This document shows positions 43,342 through 52,098 of a stretch of 59,962 nt of DNA, in pieces. The notes under the pieces are model-generated. The model worked only from the letters and a program-made list of their open reading frames with translations. It was not told the origin of the DNA and did no database searches. A program made the position numbers and the translations under genes. Numbering within the stretch: position 1 is the stretch's first letter; each line of letters begins with the position of its first letter. Source of the DNA: MADRE2 sp964397015. Its GTDB lineage: Bacteria; Desulfobacterota; Desulfobacteria; Desulfobacterales; Desulfobacteraceae. The DNA is taken from NCBI GenBank assembly GCA_964397015.1, contig CAYNHL010000006.1:1-59962 (forward strand). The letters are read 5' to 3'.

Positions 43342-44316
43342 TTAGGTATTTAAAAGTCGAGCCGCATCCACGGCTGAATATGAAATGATAATATCCGCAC
43401 CGGCCCGCTTGATGGACAGCAGGACCTCCATGATCAAATCCGTGGCATTGACCCATCCCATCATTTCACCGGCTTTCATGATTGAATATTCACCGCTGAC
43501 GTTGTAGGCGGCAATGGGAAGGTCTATTTCCTGTTTGAGGCGCAGGATAATATCAAGGTAGGCCAGGGCGGGTTTCACCATGATGATGTCCGCTCCTTCT
43601 TCAACGTCCATGGTGGCCTCCCGGATGGCTTCAACCGCATTTGCAGGATCCATCTGGTAGGTTTTCCTGTCCCCGAATTTTGGTGCTGATTCGGCCGCTT
43701 CCCTGAAGGGGCCATAAAAAGCGGAGCTGTATTTTGCTGCATAGGACATGATCGGAATATTGGAAAAAGAGTTTTCGTCCAGGGCCTGCCTGATTTCCGC
43801 AACCCGGCCGTCCATCATGTCGGAAGGGGCGACCATGTCGGCACCGGCAGCGGCATGTGACAGCGCTGTCGTGGCCAGAATCTCTATGGAAGCGTCATTG
43901 TCCACCTGCTGGTTGTTCAGAACACCGCAATGACCATGGTCCGTATATCCGCACAGGCAGACATCGGTTATGACGGTTAGATCCGGAACCTTGTCCTTGA
44001 CAGCCTGGATGGTTTTCTGGACGATGCCGTCTTTTGCATAGGCACTGGTGCCGAGTGCATCTTTTTTGTCCGGAACGCCGAACAGTATAATGGCTGGAAT
44101 GCCGCTTTCGCGGGCTTCTTTCGCAGCCTTGACCACGTAGTCCGCGGAAAGCTGGAACTGTCCGGGCATCGAGTCTATGGGTTTTTTAATTCCTTTGCCT
44201 TCAATGGCAAACAGGGGCAGGACCAGGTCATCACTGCAAAGAGTGGTTTCCCTGATCATCCTTCTCAAGTTCGGTGTCGCCCTTAGCCGCCGGGCCCTGA
44301 AATCGGGAAAAAGCAT
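43342..44316 (-). CDS. hemB: Delta-aminolevulinic acid dehydratase (porphobilinogen synthase)
   Basis: HemB joins two 5-aminolevulinates into porphobilinogen, a precursor of siroheme, heme and cobamides. The protein (324 residues) has the Schiff-base lysine in MVKPALAYLDII, a second lysine in YAAKYSSAFYGP and the cysteine-rich metal site DVCLCGYTDHGHCG, which points to the zinc-dependent type. The frame opens at a TTG at 44322, but the ATG at 44316 gives the normal start (MLFPDFRARRLR). It begins two bases after the ahbC stop, so the two are coupled. Confidence 0.95.
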   Translation of the reverse strand: MLFPDFRARRLRATPNLRRMIRETTLCSDDLVLPLFAIEGKGIKKPIDSMPGQFQLSADYVVKAAKEARESGIPAIILFGVPDKKDALGTSAYAKDGIVQKTIQAVKDKVPDLTVITDVCLCGYTDHGHCGVLNNQQVDNDASIEILATTALSHAAAGADMVAPSDMMDGRVAEIRQALDENSFSNIPIMSYAAKYSSAFYGPFREAAESAPKFGDRKTYQMDPANAVEAIREATMDVEEGADIIMVKPALAYLDIILRLKQEIDLPIAAYNVSGEYSIMKAGEMMGWVNATDLIMEVLLSIKRAGADIIISYSAVDAARLLNT

Positions 44317-44318
44317 GG

Positions 44319-45506
44319 TCAAAAATCCTTTTTGATTTCATCATCGGTTAAATAACAGGCTGGATCAGCGTCCCATGGATCATTGGCAACAGATTCAGCC
44401 CTGGCCCTGAAATTGCCGCCGCATATGGAAAGCCAGCGGCAGTCGGCACAGCGGCCCTTGACATGTTTTTTCTTCTCCTTGAGCTTCATGAGAAAAGTAT
44501 TTGAGGTGTCTGTCCAGATTTTAGAAAAAGGTGTCTGCCTGACATTGCCCAGAATTTTTTCGCGCCAGAACTGGTCGGGGTGCACGGCACCGTCCCAGGA
44601 AATACATCCTATGCCCCTGCCTGAATTGTTGCCCTCGTTCATTTCAAGCAGTTCCAACACCTTTGCGGCATGTGCCGGGTCTTCTTCAAGCAGTTTGAGG
44701 TAAAGGTAGGGCCCGTCGGCGTGGTTGTCCACGGTGAGAACTTCCTTGGGCATACCTTTTTCATGCAGCAGGCGGGTACGTTCCATGATCAAATCCACTG
44801 TGGACCTGGTCTGCTCGTGTGACAGGTCTTCTTTTGCAATCTCTGATCCGCGTCCCGAATAGACCAGGTGATAAAAGCAGACCCTCGGGATGTTCCTGGC
44901 CTCGAGCAGATCGAAGATACCCGGAATATCCTTTACATTCCGCTTGTTGATGGTAAACCGCAATCCCACCTTTATTCCGGCCTGCTGGCAGTTTTCAATG
45001 GCAGCCAGGGCTTTTTGATACGAACCGGGGACACCACGGAATTCATCGTGGGTTTTTTCAAGGCCGTCAAGGCTGATCCCCACGTAGGAAAGGCCTATCT
45101 GCTTGAGCTGGTCGGCTTTTTCCCGGGTAATCAGGGTTCCGTTTGTGGAAATGACGGCCCGCATGCCGCGGTCTACCGCATGGCGGGCATAATCAAGCAG
45201 CCTCGGATGGACCAGCGGCTCCCCCCCGGAGAACAACAGCACGGGCACGCCGAAATCCGCAAGGTCGTCTATCATGGCAATGCATTGCTCATGGGACATT
45301 TCGTTCGCATAGTCAATATCTTCGGACCTGGCATAACAATGCACACATTTCAGGTTGCACCGCTGGGTCATGTTCCATACCACGACCGGCTTTTTGTCCA
45401 GAGAGAACTGGAGCAGGTGTGAGGGAAGACTTCCGGAATGGCGTGCATATCTCAAGGCATCGGACGGTTCTACCGTCCCGCAGTAAAGCTTGGAAATTCC
45501 AATCAT
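44319..45506 (-). CDS. ahbC: 12,18-didecarboxysiroheme deacetylase AhbC (radical SAM)
   Basis: AhbC removes the two acetate side chains of 12,18-didecarboxysiroheme to give Fe-coproporphyrin III. The 395-residue protein shows CNLKCVHC (Cys50, Cys54, Cys57), FSGGEPLVHPRL, ISTNGTLIT, and a SPASM-like C-terminus with CADCRWLSICGGNFRARAE. The start MIGISKLYCGTVEPSDALRY is what I recall for AhbC of sulfate reducers. The ATG overlaps the stop of the ClpX-like gene (ATGA) and has AAAGGAAA upstream. AhbA/AhbB and the siroheme genes are not in the window. Confidence 0.89.
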   Translation of the reverse strand: MIGISKLYCGTVEPSDALRYARHSGSLPSHLLQFSLDKKPVVVWNMTQRCNLKCVHCYARSEDIDYANEMSHEQCIAMIDDLADFGVPVLLFSGGEPLVHPRLLDYARHAVDRGMRAVISTNGTLITREKADQLKQIGLSYVGISLDGLEKTHDEFRGVPGSYQKALAAIENCQQAGIKVGLRFTINKRNVKDIPGIFDLLEARNIPRVCFYHLVYSGRGSEIAKEDLSHEQTRSTVDLIMERTRLLHEKGMPKEVLTVDNHADGPYLYLKLLEEDPAHAAKVLELLEMNEGNNSGRGIGCISWDGAVHPDQFWREKILGNVRQTPFSKIWTDTSNTFLMKLKEKKKHVKGRCADCRWLSICGGNFRARAESVANDPWDADPACYLTDDEIKKDF

Positions 45507-47248
45507 TGTATTTCTTTCCTGATAAGGTCATTGAGATAGGTTTCGTGATCGACCAGGGCATGCCGGGAAAGGAAAAACCGGTTTTTTCCCGTTTTTTCCC
45601 TGATCAGGTTAAACCCATCGTAATAGGATTCATATATCCTGGATAAAATTTCTTCGACAGTGGCGTTGTGGGTAATGAACTGTTCCATGAGAAAATCGAT
45701 TGCGTCTTCTTCAAAATTGACATTGAAATTGGAGCTTTTTGCAATTTCAGCCTCGATTTCCTTGACGGAATCATGAAATGACTTGATTTTATAGACTGCA
45801 TTTTCGATTTCGACAATATGGTCACAAAAGTACCGGGCCACCATCCGGCAGCGCAGCTCGGACAGGGTCAGGCCGCTGCGAAGAGAAAATGATTTCCAGT
45901 TTTCTGTAACATACCGGACAATATACGACATATAATCTTCTTTTGCCTGGTTGAAACGCCTGTTCCATGCATCCTCGCTGGACTGGGACAAAAGGTCTTC
46001 AAGTGCGGCCTGAGGGTCGTTAACAACCTGCCGTGTCACGGCAAATTTCTGGATCATTGTTGAAGGCAGGCGTTCTTCAAATAAAATAAGCGCATCTTCC
46101 ACGACACTGACAAGTCCCCTGGCACCAGTGTTTTCCTTGTATGCCTGGCGGGCCAGATATTTCAGTGAATTGTCGGTAAACATGATGTCGATGCCATAGG
46201 CTGCAAAATCAAGGCGTTTGCTCAGTATAACCGGGTTGTTGGGCATTTTCAGGATCTCGTACAGGTCTTCTTCTTCAAGAGTGTCGAGCACGCAGCGGAC
46301 CGGAAGCCGGCCGATGAATTCAGATTCAAACCCGTATTCTACCAGGTCTTCCGCCCGGGCCTTCTTGAGCAGTCCCATGTCGGTCTGGCCGGAAGAGGGC
46401 TGAGCTCCGAACCCTATGGTTTTTTTTGCAACCCGCTGGCGGATGATATCGGACAGGCCTGTAAAAGCCCCGCTGACAATAAAGAGGATATTGGAGGTGT
46501 TGACCTGCCTTTTTGTGCGTTTTCCGGTGCGCTGGTAACTTTCGATCTCCTGCATCATGGACACCGGATCATGGGGCACCTTTAAATCTACATCCGTATC
46601 TTCCATGGGTTTGAGCAGCGCACGCTGGACTCCTGTCCTGGAGACCTGGGCTCCGATTACCGAAGGGCTGGCAGCGATTTTATCGATTTCATCGACATAG
46701 ACAATTCCGCATTCAGCAAGCTCGATATCGTCATTGGCCTCTTTGACAAGATCCCGGACCAGATCTTCGACGTCGCCTCCGACATAACCTGTTTCAGAAA
46801 ACTTTGTGGCATCTGCCTTGACGAACGGCACCCCGATTTTCCTGGCAATGAGTTTGATGATATATGTTTTGCCGATGCCGGTAGGCCCAAGCATCAGGAT
46901 GTTGGACTTTATGGTGCCGGTCAGTTTTGAATGTTCTGTATCATCGCTTTGTGACCTGCGGATCCGGTTGAAGTGGGTGCAGATCTTGGTGGCAAGGATG
47001 GATTTGGCCTTGTCCTGTTTGACAATGTACTGGTTGAGGTATTCAATCAGTTCGGCAGGTTTCAAATCAAAGTTCAAAAGGTTGCGCCTGCCTTTTTCAG
47101 GACTTGATCCGCCCGTGTCGTCCTGACGGGGCCTGGTGGCTGGTGAAACAATCCTTACGTTGGGCCCGAATTTTTTATTTAAAAATTCCCCGAGCTCTTT
47201 TTCGATCTTCTTGGGATCATGTATTGTATTTTCATTTATAGTTTTCAT
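45503..47248 (-). CDS. ClpX-like AAA+ unfoldase without zinc domain, C-terminally extended
   Basis: This is a 581-residue AAA+ ATPase closest to ClpX. Present are Walker A GPTGIGKT (121-128), pore loop GYVGGDVED, Walker B VYVDEIDK, GVQRALLKPMED, a ClpP-docking IGF tripeptide (about 278-280) and the sensor-2 region NTGARGL. The N-terminal four-cysteine zinc domain of ClpX is absent, replaced by about 55 unrelated residues. About 190 residues of unknown, mostly helical sequence follow the AAA+ core. It overlaps ahbC by 4 bases, heading the ahbC-hemB-ahbD operon. The frame opens with TTG at 47266; I prefer the ATG at 47248, although no ribosome site is visible. Confidence 0.8.
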   Translation of the reverse strand: MKTINENTIHDPKKIEKELGEFLNKKFGPNVRIVSPATRPRQDDTGGSSPEKGRRNLLNFDLKPAELIEYLNQYIVKQDKAKSILATKICTHFNRIRRSQSDDTEHSKLTGTIKSNILMLGPTGIGKTYIIKLIARKIGVPFVKADATKFSETGYVGGDVEDLVRDLVKEANDDIELAECGIVYVDEIDKIAASPSVIGAQVSRTGVQRALLKPMEDTDVDLKVPHDPVSMMQEIESYQRTGKRTKRQVNTSNILFIVSGAFTGLSDIIRQRVAKKTIGFGAQPSSGQTDMGLLKKARAEDLVEYGFESEFIGRLPVRCVLDTLEEEDLYEILKMPNNPVILSKRLDFAAYGIDIMFTDNSLKYLARQAYKENTGARGLVSVVEDALILFEERLPSTMIQKFAVTRQVVNDPQAALEDLLSQSSEDAWNRRFNQAKEDYMSYIVRYVTENWKSFSLRSGLTLSELRCRMVARYFCDHIVEIENAVYKIKSFHDSVKEIEAEIAKSSNFNVNFEEDAIDFLMEQFITHNATVEEILSRIYESYYDGFNLIREKTGKNRFFLSRHALVDHETYLNDLIRKEIQ

Positions 47249-47254
47249 ATCATC

Positions 47255-47282
47255 AATATAAGACAAGTGGTGTCGAATTCAA
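47255..47282 (-). promoter_or_regulatory. Candidate promoter of the ClpX-like/heme operon
   Basis: On the minus strand TTGAAT (47277-47282), a 16-base spacer and TATATT (47255-47260) end 6 bases before the ATG at 47248. Initiation at the usual distance would fall on the ATG itself, giving a leaderless mRNA. Confidence 0.33.
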
Positions 47283-47493
47283 GCAACTTCATTTGTTCCT
47301 GATCTTTTTTTCCTTGTAAAGCATGCAGGGCTGCCCCGAAGATTTGTAAACCATGATTGATGGCAGCTGCCGTGTTTTGAACCCCATTGTCTTACAGCCG
47401 TTTGGAAATTTAGGATCCCATGTGACATAAAAATGAATGCACTTAAAACAGTTTCGTTTGCGATCCATAGCCGGAATTTTCCCTTTAAACGCC

Positions 47494-47527
47494 GAAAGCC
47501 ACGAACATCTCGATGCCCGTGGCTTTC
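47494..47527 (-). terminator. Terminator hairpin after secG-tRNA-Leu
   Basis: GAAAGCCACG (47494-47503) and CGTGGCTTTC (47518-47527) form a perfect 10-bp stem with a 14-base loop, 12 bases past the tRNA 3' end. The following sequence (GGCGTTTAAA on the RNA) has only a short U-run, so termination may be moderate. Confidence 0.55.
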
Positions 47528-47539
47528 AGTATTGTTTTA

Positions 47540-47624
47540 TGGTGCCGAAGGGGAGATTTGAACTCCCACGGGTCGCCCCACACGCCCCTCAAGCGTGCGT
47601 GTCTACCTATTCCACCACTTCGGC
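47540..47624 (-). tRNA. tRNA-Leu (anticodon GAG)
   Basis: An 85-base tRNA with encoded CCA. The acceptor arms GCCGAAG and CTTCGGC pair, the D-loop contains GGTAGACAC, and the anticodon stem CACGC/GCGTG encloses the loop TTGAGGG with GAG, reading CUC and CUU. A long variable arm (GGGGCGACCC region) is typical of leucine tRNAs, and the T-arm has GGGAGTTCAAATCTCCC. It begins 6 bases after the secG stop; secG followed by tRNA-Leu(GAG) is also the order in E. coli (leuU). Confidence 0.95.
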
Positions 47625-47630
47625 ATGAAA

Positions 47631-47942
47631 TTATTCCTGCATGGGTGTCTCATCTTCACCTGTGGTCTGCTGGACACTGGTTTCTACATCTTTCATCACC
47701 GTTGTGTCGGATTGATGTCCGGATCTGTAGGCCAGTGTCAAAGAGGTGATCATGAACAGTATCGCCACCCCGGTCGTGATTTTGGTCAGAATCGTGGCAG
47801 GGCCGGATGAACCAAACAGGGTCTGGCTCGAACCGCCGCCCAGAGAAACCCCCATTTCTGCCCCTTTGCCGCCCTGGAGAAGCACGATCAGGATCAGTAT
47901 TATGCATGCAGTGATATGAATTGTGATCAATAATGTTGTCAT
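47631..47942 (-). CDS. secG: Preprotein translocase subunit SecG
   Basis: SecG is a small inner-membrane component of the SecYEG channel. The 103-residue protein has two membrane helices (about 4-22 and 55-72), with the conserved VLLQGGKGAEMGVSLGGGSSQTLFGSSG connection between them and a polar acidic C-terminal tail. It lies 6 bases after tpiA and 6 bases before tRNA-Leu, so the tRNA is probably processed from a gap-tpiA-secG transcript. Confidence 0.94.
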   Translation of the reverse strand: MTTLLITIHITACIILILIVLLQGGKGAEMGVSLGGGSSQTLFGSSGPATILTKITTGVAILFMITSLTLAYRSGHQSDTTVMKDVETSVQQTTGEDETPMQE

Positions 47943-47948
47943 AAGGGT

Positions 47949-48707
47949 TCAGTTTTCAAAATTTATAATGTTGTAAAATGTCTCGGCTTCGAGACTGGCA
48001 CCCCCTACAAGGGCACCATCAACGTCTTTTCCATCCATCAGTTCTTTAATGTTTCCGGGTTTTACCGAACCGCCGTATACAATCCGCGTGGATTCCGGCA
48101 GTTCACCGGGATAAAGCCTGGCCAGCAGGGATCTCAAGTACGCATGGACCTCGTTTACCTGGTCCGCTGTGGCGGTTTTTCCTGTTCCGATAGCCCAGAC
48201 CGGTTCATATGCCACAACCAGGTCTTTGAGCTCATCTGAACCAAAGCCTTTTAACCCATTTGACACCTGTTTGTCAAGTATGGAGAAGGTTTTTTCTTCA
48301 TCCCGCTCTAATTCGGTTTCTCCGACACACAATACCGGTGAAAGGCCGGCCTGTATCGCTGCTTTCATTTTCAGGTTAACGGTTTCATCCGTATCATTGA
48401 AAAACTGCCTTCTTTCAGAATGGCCGATGATAACATAGTCGACACCACAGTCTTTGAGCATGGGGGCGGATATTTCTCCTGTAAACGCCCCTTCTTTTTC
48501 ATAAAACAGGTTCTGTGCTCCGGAAAAAATGCCGGCTTCCTTTAAAATGGGAACGACCAGGGGCAATGACACAAAAGTCGGAGCTATCATGATATCCACA
48601 CCCGTGACACCTGAAACAAGTGTTTTGAGTTCCTTGACCGTTGAGACCGCCTCGGTTCCTGTTTTATACATTTTCCAGTTACCTGCGATGAATGGTACCC
48701 TGTTCAT
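47949..48707 (-). CDS. tpiA: Triosephosphate isomerase
   Basis: TpiA interconverts dihydroxyacetone phosphate and glyceraldehyde 3-phosphate. The 252-residue TIM barrel has the catalytic lysine in GNWKM, the histidine in IGHSERR and the glutamate in VAYEPVWAIGTG, then IVYGGSVKPGN. AGGGAGG lies 6-7 bases before the ATG at 48707, which is preferred to a TTG three bases upstream. It follows gap by 23 bases. Confidence 0.97.
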   Translation of the reverse strand: MNRVPFIAGNWKMYKTGTEAVSTVKELKTLVSGVTGVDIMIAPTFVSLPLVVPILKEAGIFSGAQNLFYEKEGAFTGEISAPMLKDCGVDYVIIGHSERRQFFNDTDETVNLKMKAAIQAGLSPVLCVGETELERDEEKTFSILDKQVSNGLKGFGSDELKDLVVAYEPVWAIGTGKTATADQVNEVHAYLRSLLARLYPGELPESTRIVYGGSVKPGNIKELMDGKDVDGALVGGASLEAETFYNIINFEN

Positions 48708-48730
48708 CAAAAAACCTCCCTTGATAAAAA

Positions 48731-49735
48731 TTAAAGGGTTTTGCCGATCATGGCAGCAAGATCTACCATCCTGTTGGAATAGCCGGCTTCATTATCATAC
48801 CATGCATAAATTTTGACCATATTGGCGATAACATCGGTGCTCTGGGCATCAACGATGGATGAGAACTTACTCCCGTTGAAATCAATGGATACAAGAGGCA
48901 GGTCACAGTATTCGAGAATGCCTTTAAGTTCACCGGCTGCAGCAGTTTCAAACGCCTGGTTTACAATCTCTTTTGTCAGGCCGGTTTTCTCGGTGACAGC
49001 GACAAAGTCCACCATGGATACATTAGGAGTCGGCACCCTGACGGACAGGCCGTTGAGTTTTCCTTCAAGTTCCGGCAGTACAAGGGCAACCGCCTTTGCG
49101 GCACCGGTAGTGGTCGGAATCATTGACAGCGCGGCCGCCCGGGCACGTCTCAGGTCCTTGTGGGGAAAGTCCAGGATACGCTGGTCCCCGGTATAGGCAT
49201 GGATCGTGGTCATCATGCCTGAAACAATACCGAAATTGTCCAGCAGCACTTTTGCCACCGGCGCAAGGCAGTTGGTGGTGCAGGAGGCATTGGAAATTAT
49301 ATGATGATTTTCAGGATCATATTTATCCTGGTTGACTCCCATGACAATGGTGATGTCAGGATTGCCGGCCGGGGCTGAAATTATGACTTTTTTTGCCCCG
49401 CCTTCAAGATGTTTGGCCGCACTTTCCCGGTCCCGGAACAGGCCGGTGCATTCGGCAACTATATCGACACCTGCGTCTTTCCAGGGGATATCGGCCGGAT
49501 CTTTGTGTGCCGTGATTGATATGGTTTTGCCATCCACTGCGATGGCATTGTCCTGTGCGGTCACGGTTTTGTCAAGGATGCCGTGGACAGAATCATATTT
49601 CAGCAGATGGGCAGCGGTTTTAGTATCTGTCAGATCATTAATGGCCGTTATCTCAATATCAGGGTGATCGAGGGCTGCCCTGAACAAGATCCTGCCGATT
49701 CTTCCAAAACCATTGATTCCAAGTTTTAAACTCAT
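48731..49735 (-). CDS. gap: Glyceraldehyde-3-phosphate dehydrogenase
   Basis: This NAD(P)-dependent glycolytic enzyme of 334 residues has the Rossmann start LGINGFGRIGRILFRA, the catalytic cysteine in SNASCTTNCLAP, TTIHAYTGDQ and the C-terminal WYDNEAGYSNRMVDL. GAGGTAAC precedes the ATG. It opens the gap-tpiA-secG-tRNA group, separated from the EIIA gene upstream by 56 AT-rich bases that may hold its own promoter. Confidence 0.97.
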   Translation of the reverse strand: MSLKLGINGFGRIGRILFRAALDHPDIEITAINDLTDTKTAAHLLKYDSVHGILDKTVTAQDNAIAVDGKTISITAHKDPADIPWKDAGVDIVAECTGLFRDRESAAKHLEGGAKKVIISAPAGNPDITIVMGVNQDKYDPENHHIISNASCTTNCLAPVAKVLLDNFGIVSGMMTTIHAYTGDQRILDFPHKDLRRARAAALSMIPTTTGAAKAVALVLPELEGKLNGLSVRVPTPNVSMVDFVAVTEKTGLTKEIVNQAFETAAAGELKGILEYCDLPLVSIDFNGSKFSSIVDAQSTDVIANMVKIYAWYDNEAGYSNRMVDLAAMIGKTL

Positions 49736-49791
49736 GTTACCTCCTCAACATGTAAAATGAAAAAATGTAATAGAAACAGAAAATTTGAGTG

Positions 49792-50205
49792 TTATTCCCT
49801 GTTATCACCTTTGAGTATGCTGCTGGCAAGAGAAATGCTCTTCTTGCCGTGGGCGACCAGAACAGGGGTTATCTCGTGAATGTCCATTTTTTCCCTGGCA
49901 TTGACCGCTTTGAACAAAATGGGAAGGTTGACGCCTGAAATGACCTCGATTTTCCCTTCTTCAAGAAAGGAATAGCTAAGGTTGGACGGGGTGCCGCCGA
50001 ACATGTCGGTAAAAATAATTACTCCATGTTCGGAGTTGACCTGGTCGATCCCTTTCTGGATCTTTTTGCGCAGTGCTTTCGCATCTTCTTTTATATCGAT
50101 GGAGACGCAGATGGCATCAGAGGGACGTTCGCCCAGGATGAATTCCAAGGTGTCTATCAGGGCACTGCCTAATCCGGCGTGTGTTACAAGTACTATTCCA
50201 ATCAT
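49792..50205 (-). CDS. PTS EIIA component, mannose type
   Basis: This is a 137-residue phosphocarrier of the mannose-family phosphotransferase system, with the phosphorylated histidine at position 9 (LVTHAGLG) and the conserved FTDMFGGTPSN. It follows rapZ by 3 bases at the end of the rpoN locus. No sugar permease domains (EIIB, C, D) are seen, so it is probably a regulatory phosphocarrier, as in other Deltaproteobacteria with incomplete PTS sets. HPr and enzyme I are not in the window. Confidence 0.88.
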   Translation of the reverse strand: MIGIVLVTHAGLGSALIDTLEFILGERPSDAICVSIDIKEDAKALRKKIQKGIDQVNSEHGVIIFTDMFGGTPSNLSYSFLEEGKIEVISGVNLPILFKAVNAREKMDIHEITPVLVAHGKKSISLASSILKGDNRE

Positions 50206-50208
50206 AAT

Positions 50209-51084
50209 CTATTGAGTATCCCTGTCAATATCCCTGTGGATAATGCCGGGGAGCATTCCTTTTTGGTTCAGGTGTTCAAAAATTTTTCTGGCAATGACAA
50301 CACTTCTGTGCCGGCCGCCGGTGCAGCCGACTGCAATTGTCAGATACGCTTTCTTCTCTTTTTTATACAGAGGCACCAAATAGTCAAGAAGATTTAAATA
50401 TTTTTCCAGAAAAGTGCCTGCTTCAGGGGTGGCTAAAACAAAATCCCTGACACGGGGAGATTCACCGTCAAGATTTTTTAAGGCAGGAACAAAATAGGGA
50501 TTGGCTAAAAACCTCATGTCGGCCACCATGTCAGCTTCACTGGGAAGGCCGTACTTGAATCCAAAAGACAGTACATTGACCTTCATCAGCATCCGGTCAT
50601 CCCCATGTTTGAGTACCAGGTCCATGATCCGGGATTTCAACTGGTGGACATTGAAAGGAGTGGTGTTGATCACGATGCTGGCGCTGCGCTTGATGGACTC
50701 CATCATGCGTTTTTCCAGCCGGATACTGTCCAAAAGGCTTTTTTCGCCGGACAATGGGTGCTGCCGGCGGGTCTGGCTGAACCGGCTCAAAAGGGCCTCT
50801 TCACCAGCCTCGAGAAAAATAATGACCGGTGATATGCCCTGGTCCTGCAGGGCGCCTATCCCGGCGGCATAATCTTTTAAAAAATTTCTTGACCTCATGT
50901 CCATGACAAAGGCAAATCCCTTGAGATGGTGGTTTTCCTCGAGCGGTAGGGAAAGAAATTTGGGCAGAAGCTGCATTGGCATATTGTCGACGCAGTAGAA
51001 CGATGCGTCTTCAAAGGCCTGTATGGCAGTTGTTTTGCCGGATCCGGAAAGACCGGTGATAATATAGACCTTGAGATGTTCCAT
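50209..51084 (-). CDS. rapZ: RNase adapter protein RapZ
   Basis: RapZ is a nucleotide-binding protein that in E. coli controls glucosamine-6-phosphate synthase through small RNAs. The 291-residue protein has Walker A GLSGSGKT (10-17), FYCVDNMPMQLLP, the Walker B-like FLEAGEEALLSRFSQTRRQHP, SFGFKYGLP and the C-terminal GCTGGRHRSV. Its ATG overlaps the last base of the ptsN stop (TAATG). The order rpoN-hpf-ptsN-rapZ is widely conserved. Confidence 0.95.
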   Translation of the reverse strand: MEHLKVYIITGLSGSGKTTAIQAFEDASFYCVDNMPMQLLPKFLSLPLEENHHLKGFAFVMDMRSRNFLKDYAAGIGALQDQGISPVIIFLEAGEEALLSRFSQTRRQHPLSGEKSLLDSIRLEKRMMESIKRSASIVINTTPFNVHQLKSRIMDLVLKHGDDRMLMKVNVLSFGFKYGLPSEADMVADMRFLANPYFVPALKNLDGESPRVRDFVLATPEAGTFLEKYLNLLDYLVPLYKKEKKAYLTIAVGCTGGRHRSVVIARKIFEHLNQKGMLPGIIHRDIDRDTQ

Positions 51085-51542
51085 TAAAATTCTTCATCCA
51101 CTTCCTGGATGATGTCAAGGATCTGGCTTGTGGATTGTGCCTGTTTGAGGTCCTGCTTAAAATGGTTCATTTTCAATAGTTTTGAAATCTGTGCAAGAAC
51201 TTTGAGGTGCTCGCCGGTTGAATTTTCAGGAGTCAGGAGCAGAAAAAAGATATGTACCGGCTTGTTGTCAAGCGAATCATAGGCCACGCCTTTTTGGCTC
51301 AGACCGAAACCCAGAGAAATCCGGGTAATCGTATTGAGTTTTCCGTGGGGGATGGCTATCCCGCCTCCTATGCCGGTACTTCCGAGCTGTTCTCTTTCGA
51401 GAAGGACCCGGGCGATATCACTGCTCGATGCTTTTGAGGTATTGGATACCGCCAGGGCCAGTTCTTCGATTACGCCTTTTTTATCGGTTGACTTTAAATC
51501 CGGCACAATCGCTTCTTGTGCCAGAATCTGCAGAATTTTCAT
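51084..51542 (-). CDS. ptsN: Nitrogen PTS component EIIA(Ntr)
   Basis: PtsN is a regulatory phosphocarrier of the nitrogen-related PTS. The 152-residue protein has the active histidine in GGGIAIPHGKLN (His66) and the family's C-terminal part (LVFLLLTPENSTGEHLKVLAQISKLL-like). It starts 6 bases after the hpf stop and overlaps rapZ by one base. Confidence 0.94.
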   Translation of the reverse strand: MKILQILAQEAIVPDLKSTDKKGVIEELALAVSNTSKASSSDIARVLLEREQLGSTGIGGGIAIPHGKLNTITRISLGFGLSQKGVAYDSLDNKPVHIFFLLLTPENSTGEHLKVLAQISKLLKMNHFKQDLKQAQSTSQILDIIQEVDEEF

Positions 51543-51548
51543 TAAATC

Positions 51549-52088
51549 TTATCCCTTTGGCTGAATGAGTCCCATTTTGCCGTCGTTGTGCCGGTAGATG
51601 ACATTGACTTTTTCAGTCCTGGCATTGTTGAACACAAAAAAATTCAATTGCTGAGAATCCAGTTCAATTACGGCATCTTCAATATCCATGGGTTTGTAAT
51701 CAATTGTTTCAATCAGTATGTCCGGCTCCTGGTCCGCCTCTGCTGGCATTGCCATGTCGAGTCCGGCCATGTCATCCTTGATGCTCTGTTTGTCCCCTGA
51801 CATGTGCCGCCTGAGTTTATCCTTGCTTTTCTTGATCTGGCCCTTGATCTTGTCCATCAGTGCGTCAATGGAAGAATACATGCTTTCCGATTCCTCCTTG
51901 GCATGAATTTTGAGTTTTCCGCATACCAGTGTTATCTCGGCAATATGTCTTATTTTTTCAACGGACAGGACCACTGTGGCTTCAGCAGGGGCATCCAGCA
52001 TTTTATCGAATTTTTTGAGTTTCTTTTCAACATAGGATCTCAAGGCATTGGAAGTATCGATCTTCTTAAACGTAACAATAGTCTGCAT
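51549..52088 (-). CDS. hpf: Ribosome hibernation-promoting factor, long form
   Basis: Hpf dimerises and silences ribosomes in slow-growing cells. The 179-residue protein has the N-terminal S30AE fold (about 1-95; YVEKKLKKFDKML, KIRHIAEIT) and a C-terminal dimerisation domain ending in NVIYRHNDGKMGLI, typical of long Hpf. The frame is open from 52157, but the ATG at 52088 has GAGGAGA upstream and lies 10 bases after rpoN, which settles the start. The linker (about 100-125) is rich in acidic residues. Confidence 0.93.
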   Translation of the reverse strand: MQTIVTFKKIDTSNALRSYVEKKLKKFDKMLDAPAEATVVLSVEKIRHIAEITLVCGKLKIHAKEESESMYSSIDALMDKIKGQIKKSKDKLRRHMSGDKQSIKDDMAGLDMAMPAEADQEPDILIETIDYKPMDIEDAVIELDSQQLNFFVFNNARTEKVNVIYRHNDGKMGLIQPKG

Positions 52089-52098
52089 AAGAATCTCC

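Noticed and set aside
47437..47628. A short plus-strand open frame over the tRNA region
   Set aside because: It runs across the tRNA-Leu gene and its terminator on the opposite strand and has no ribosome site.
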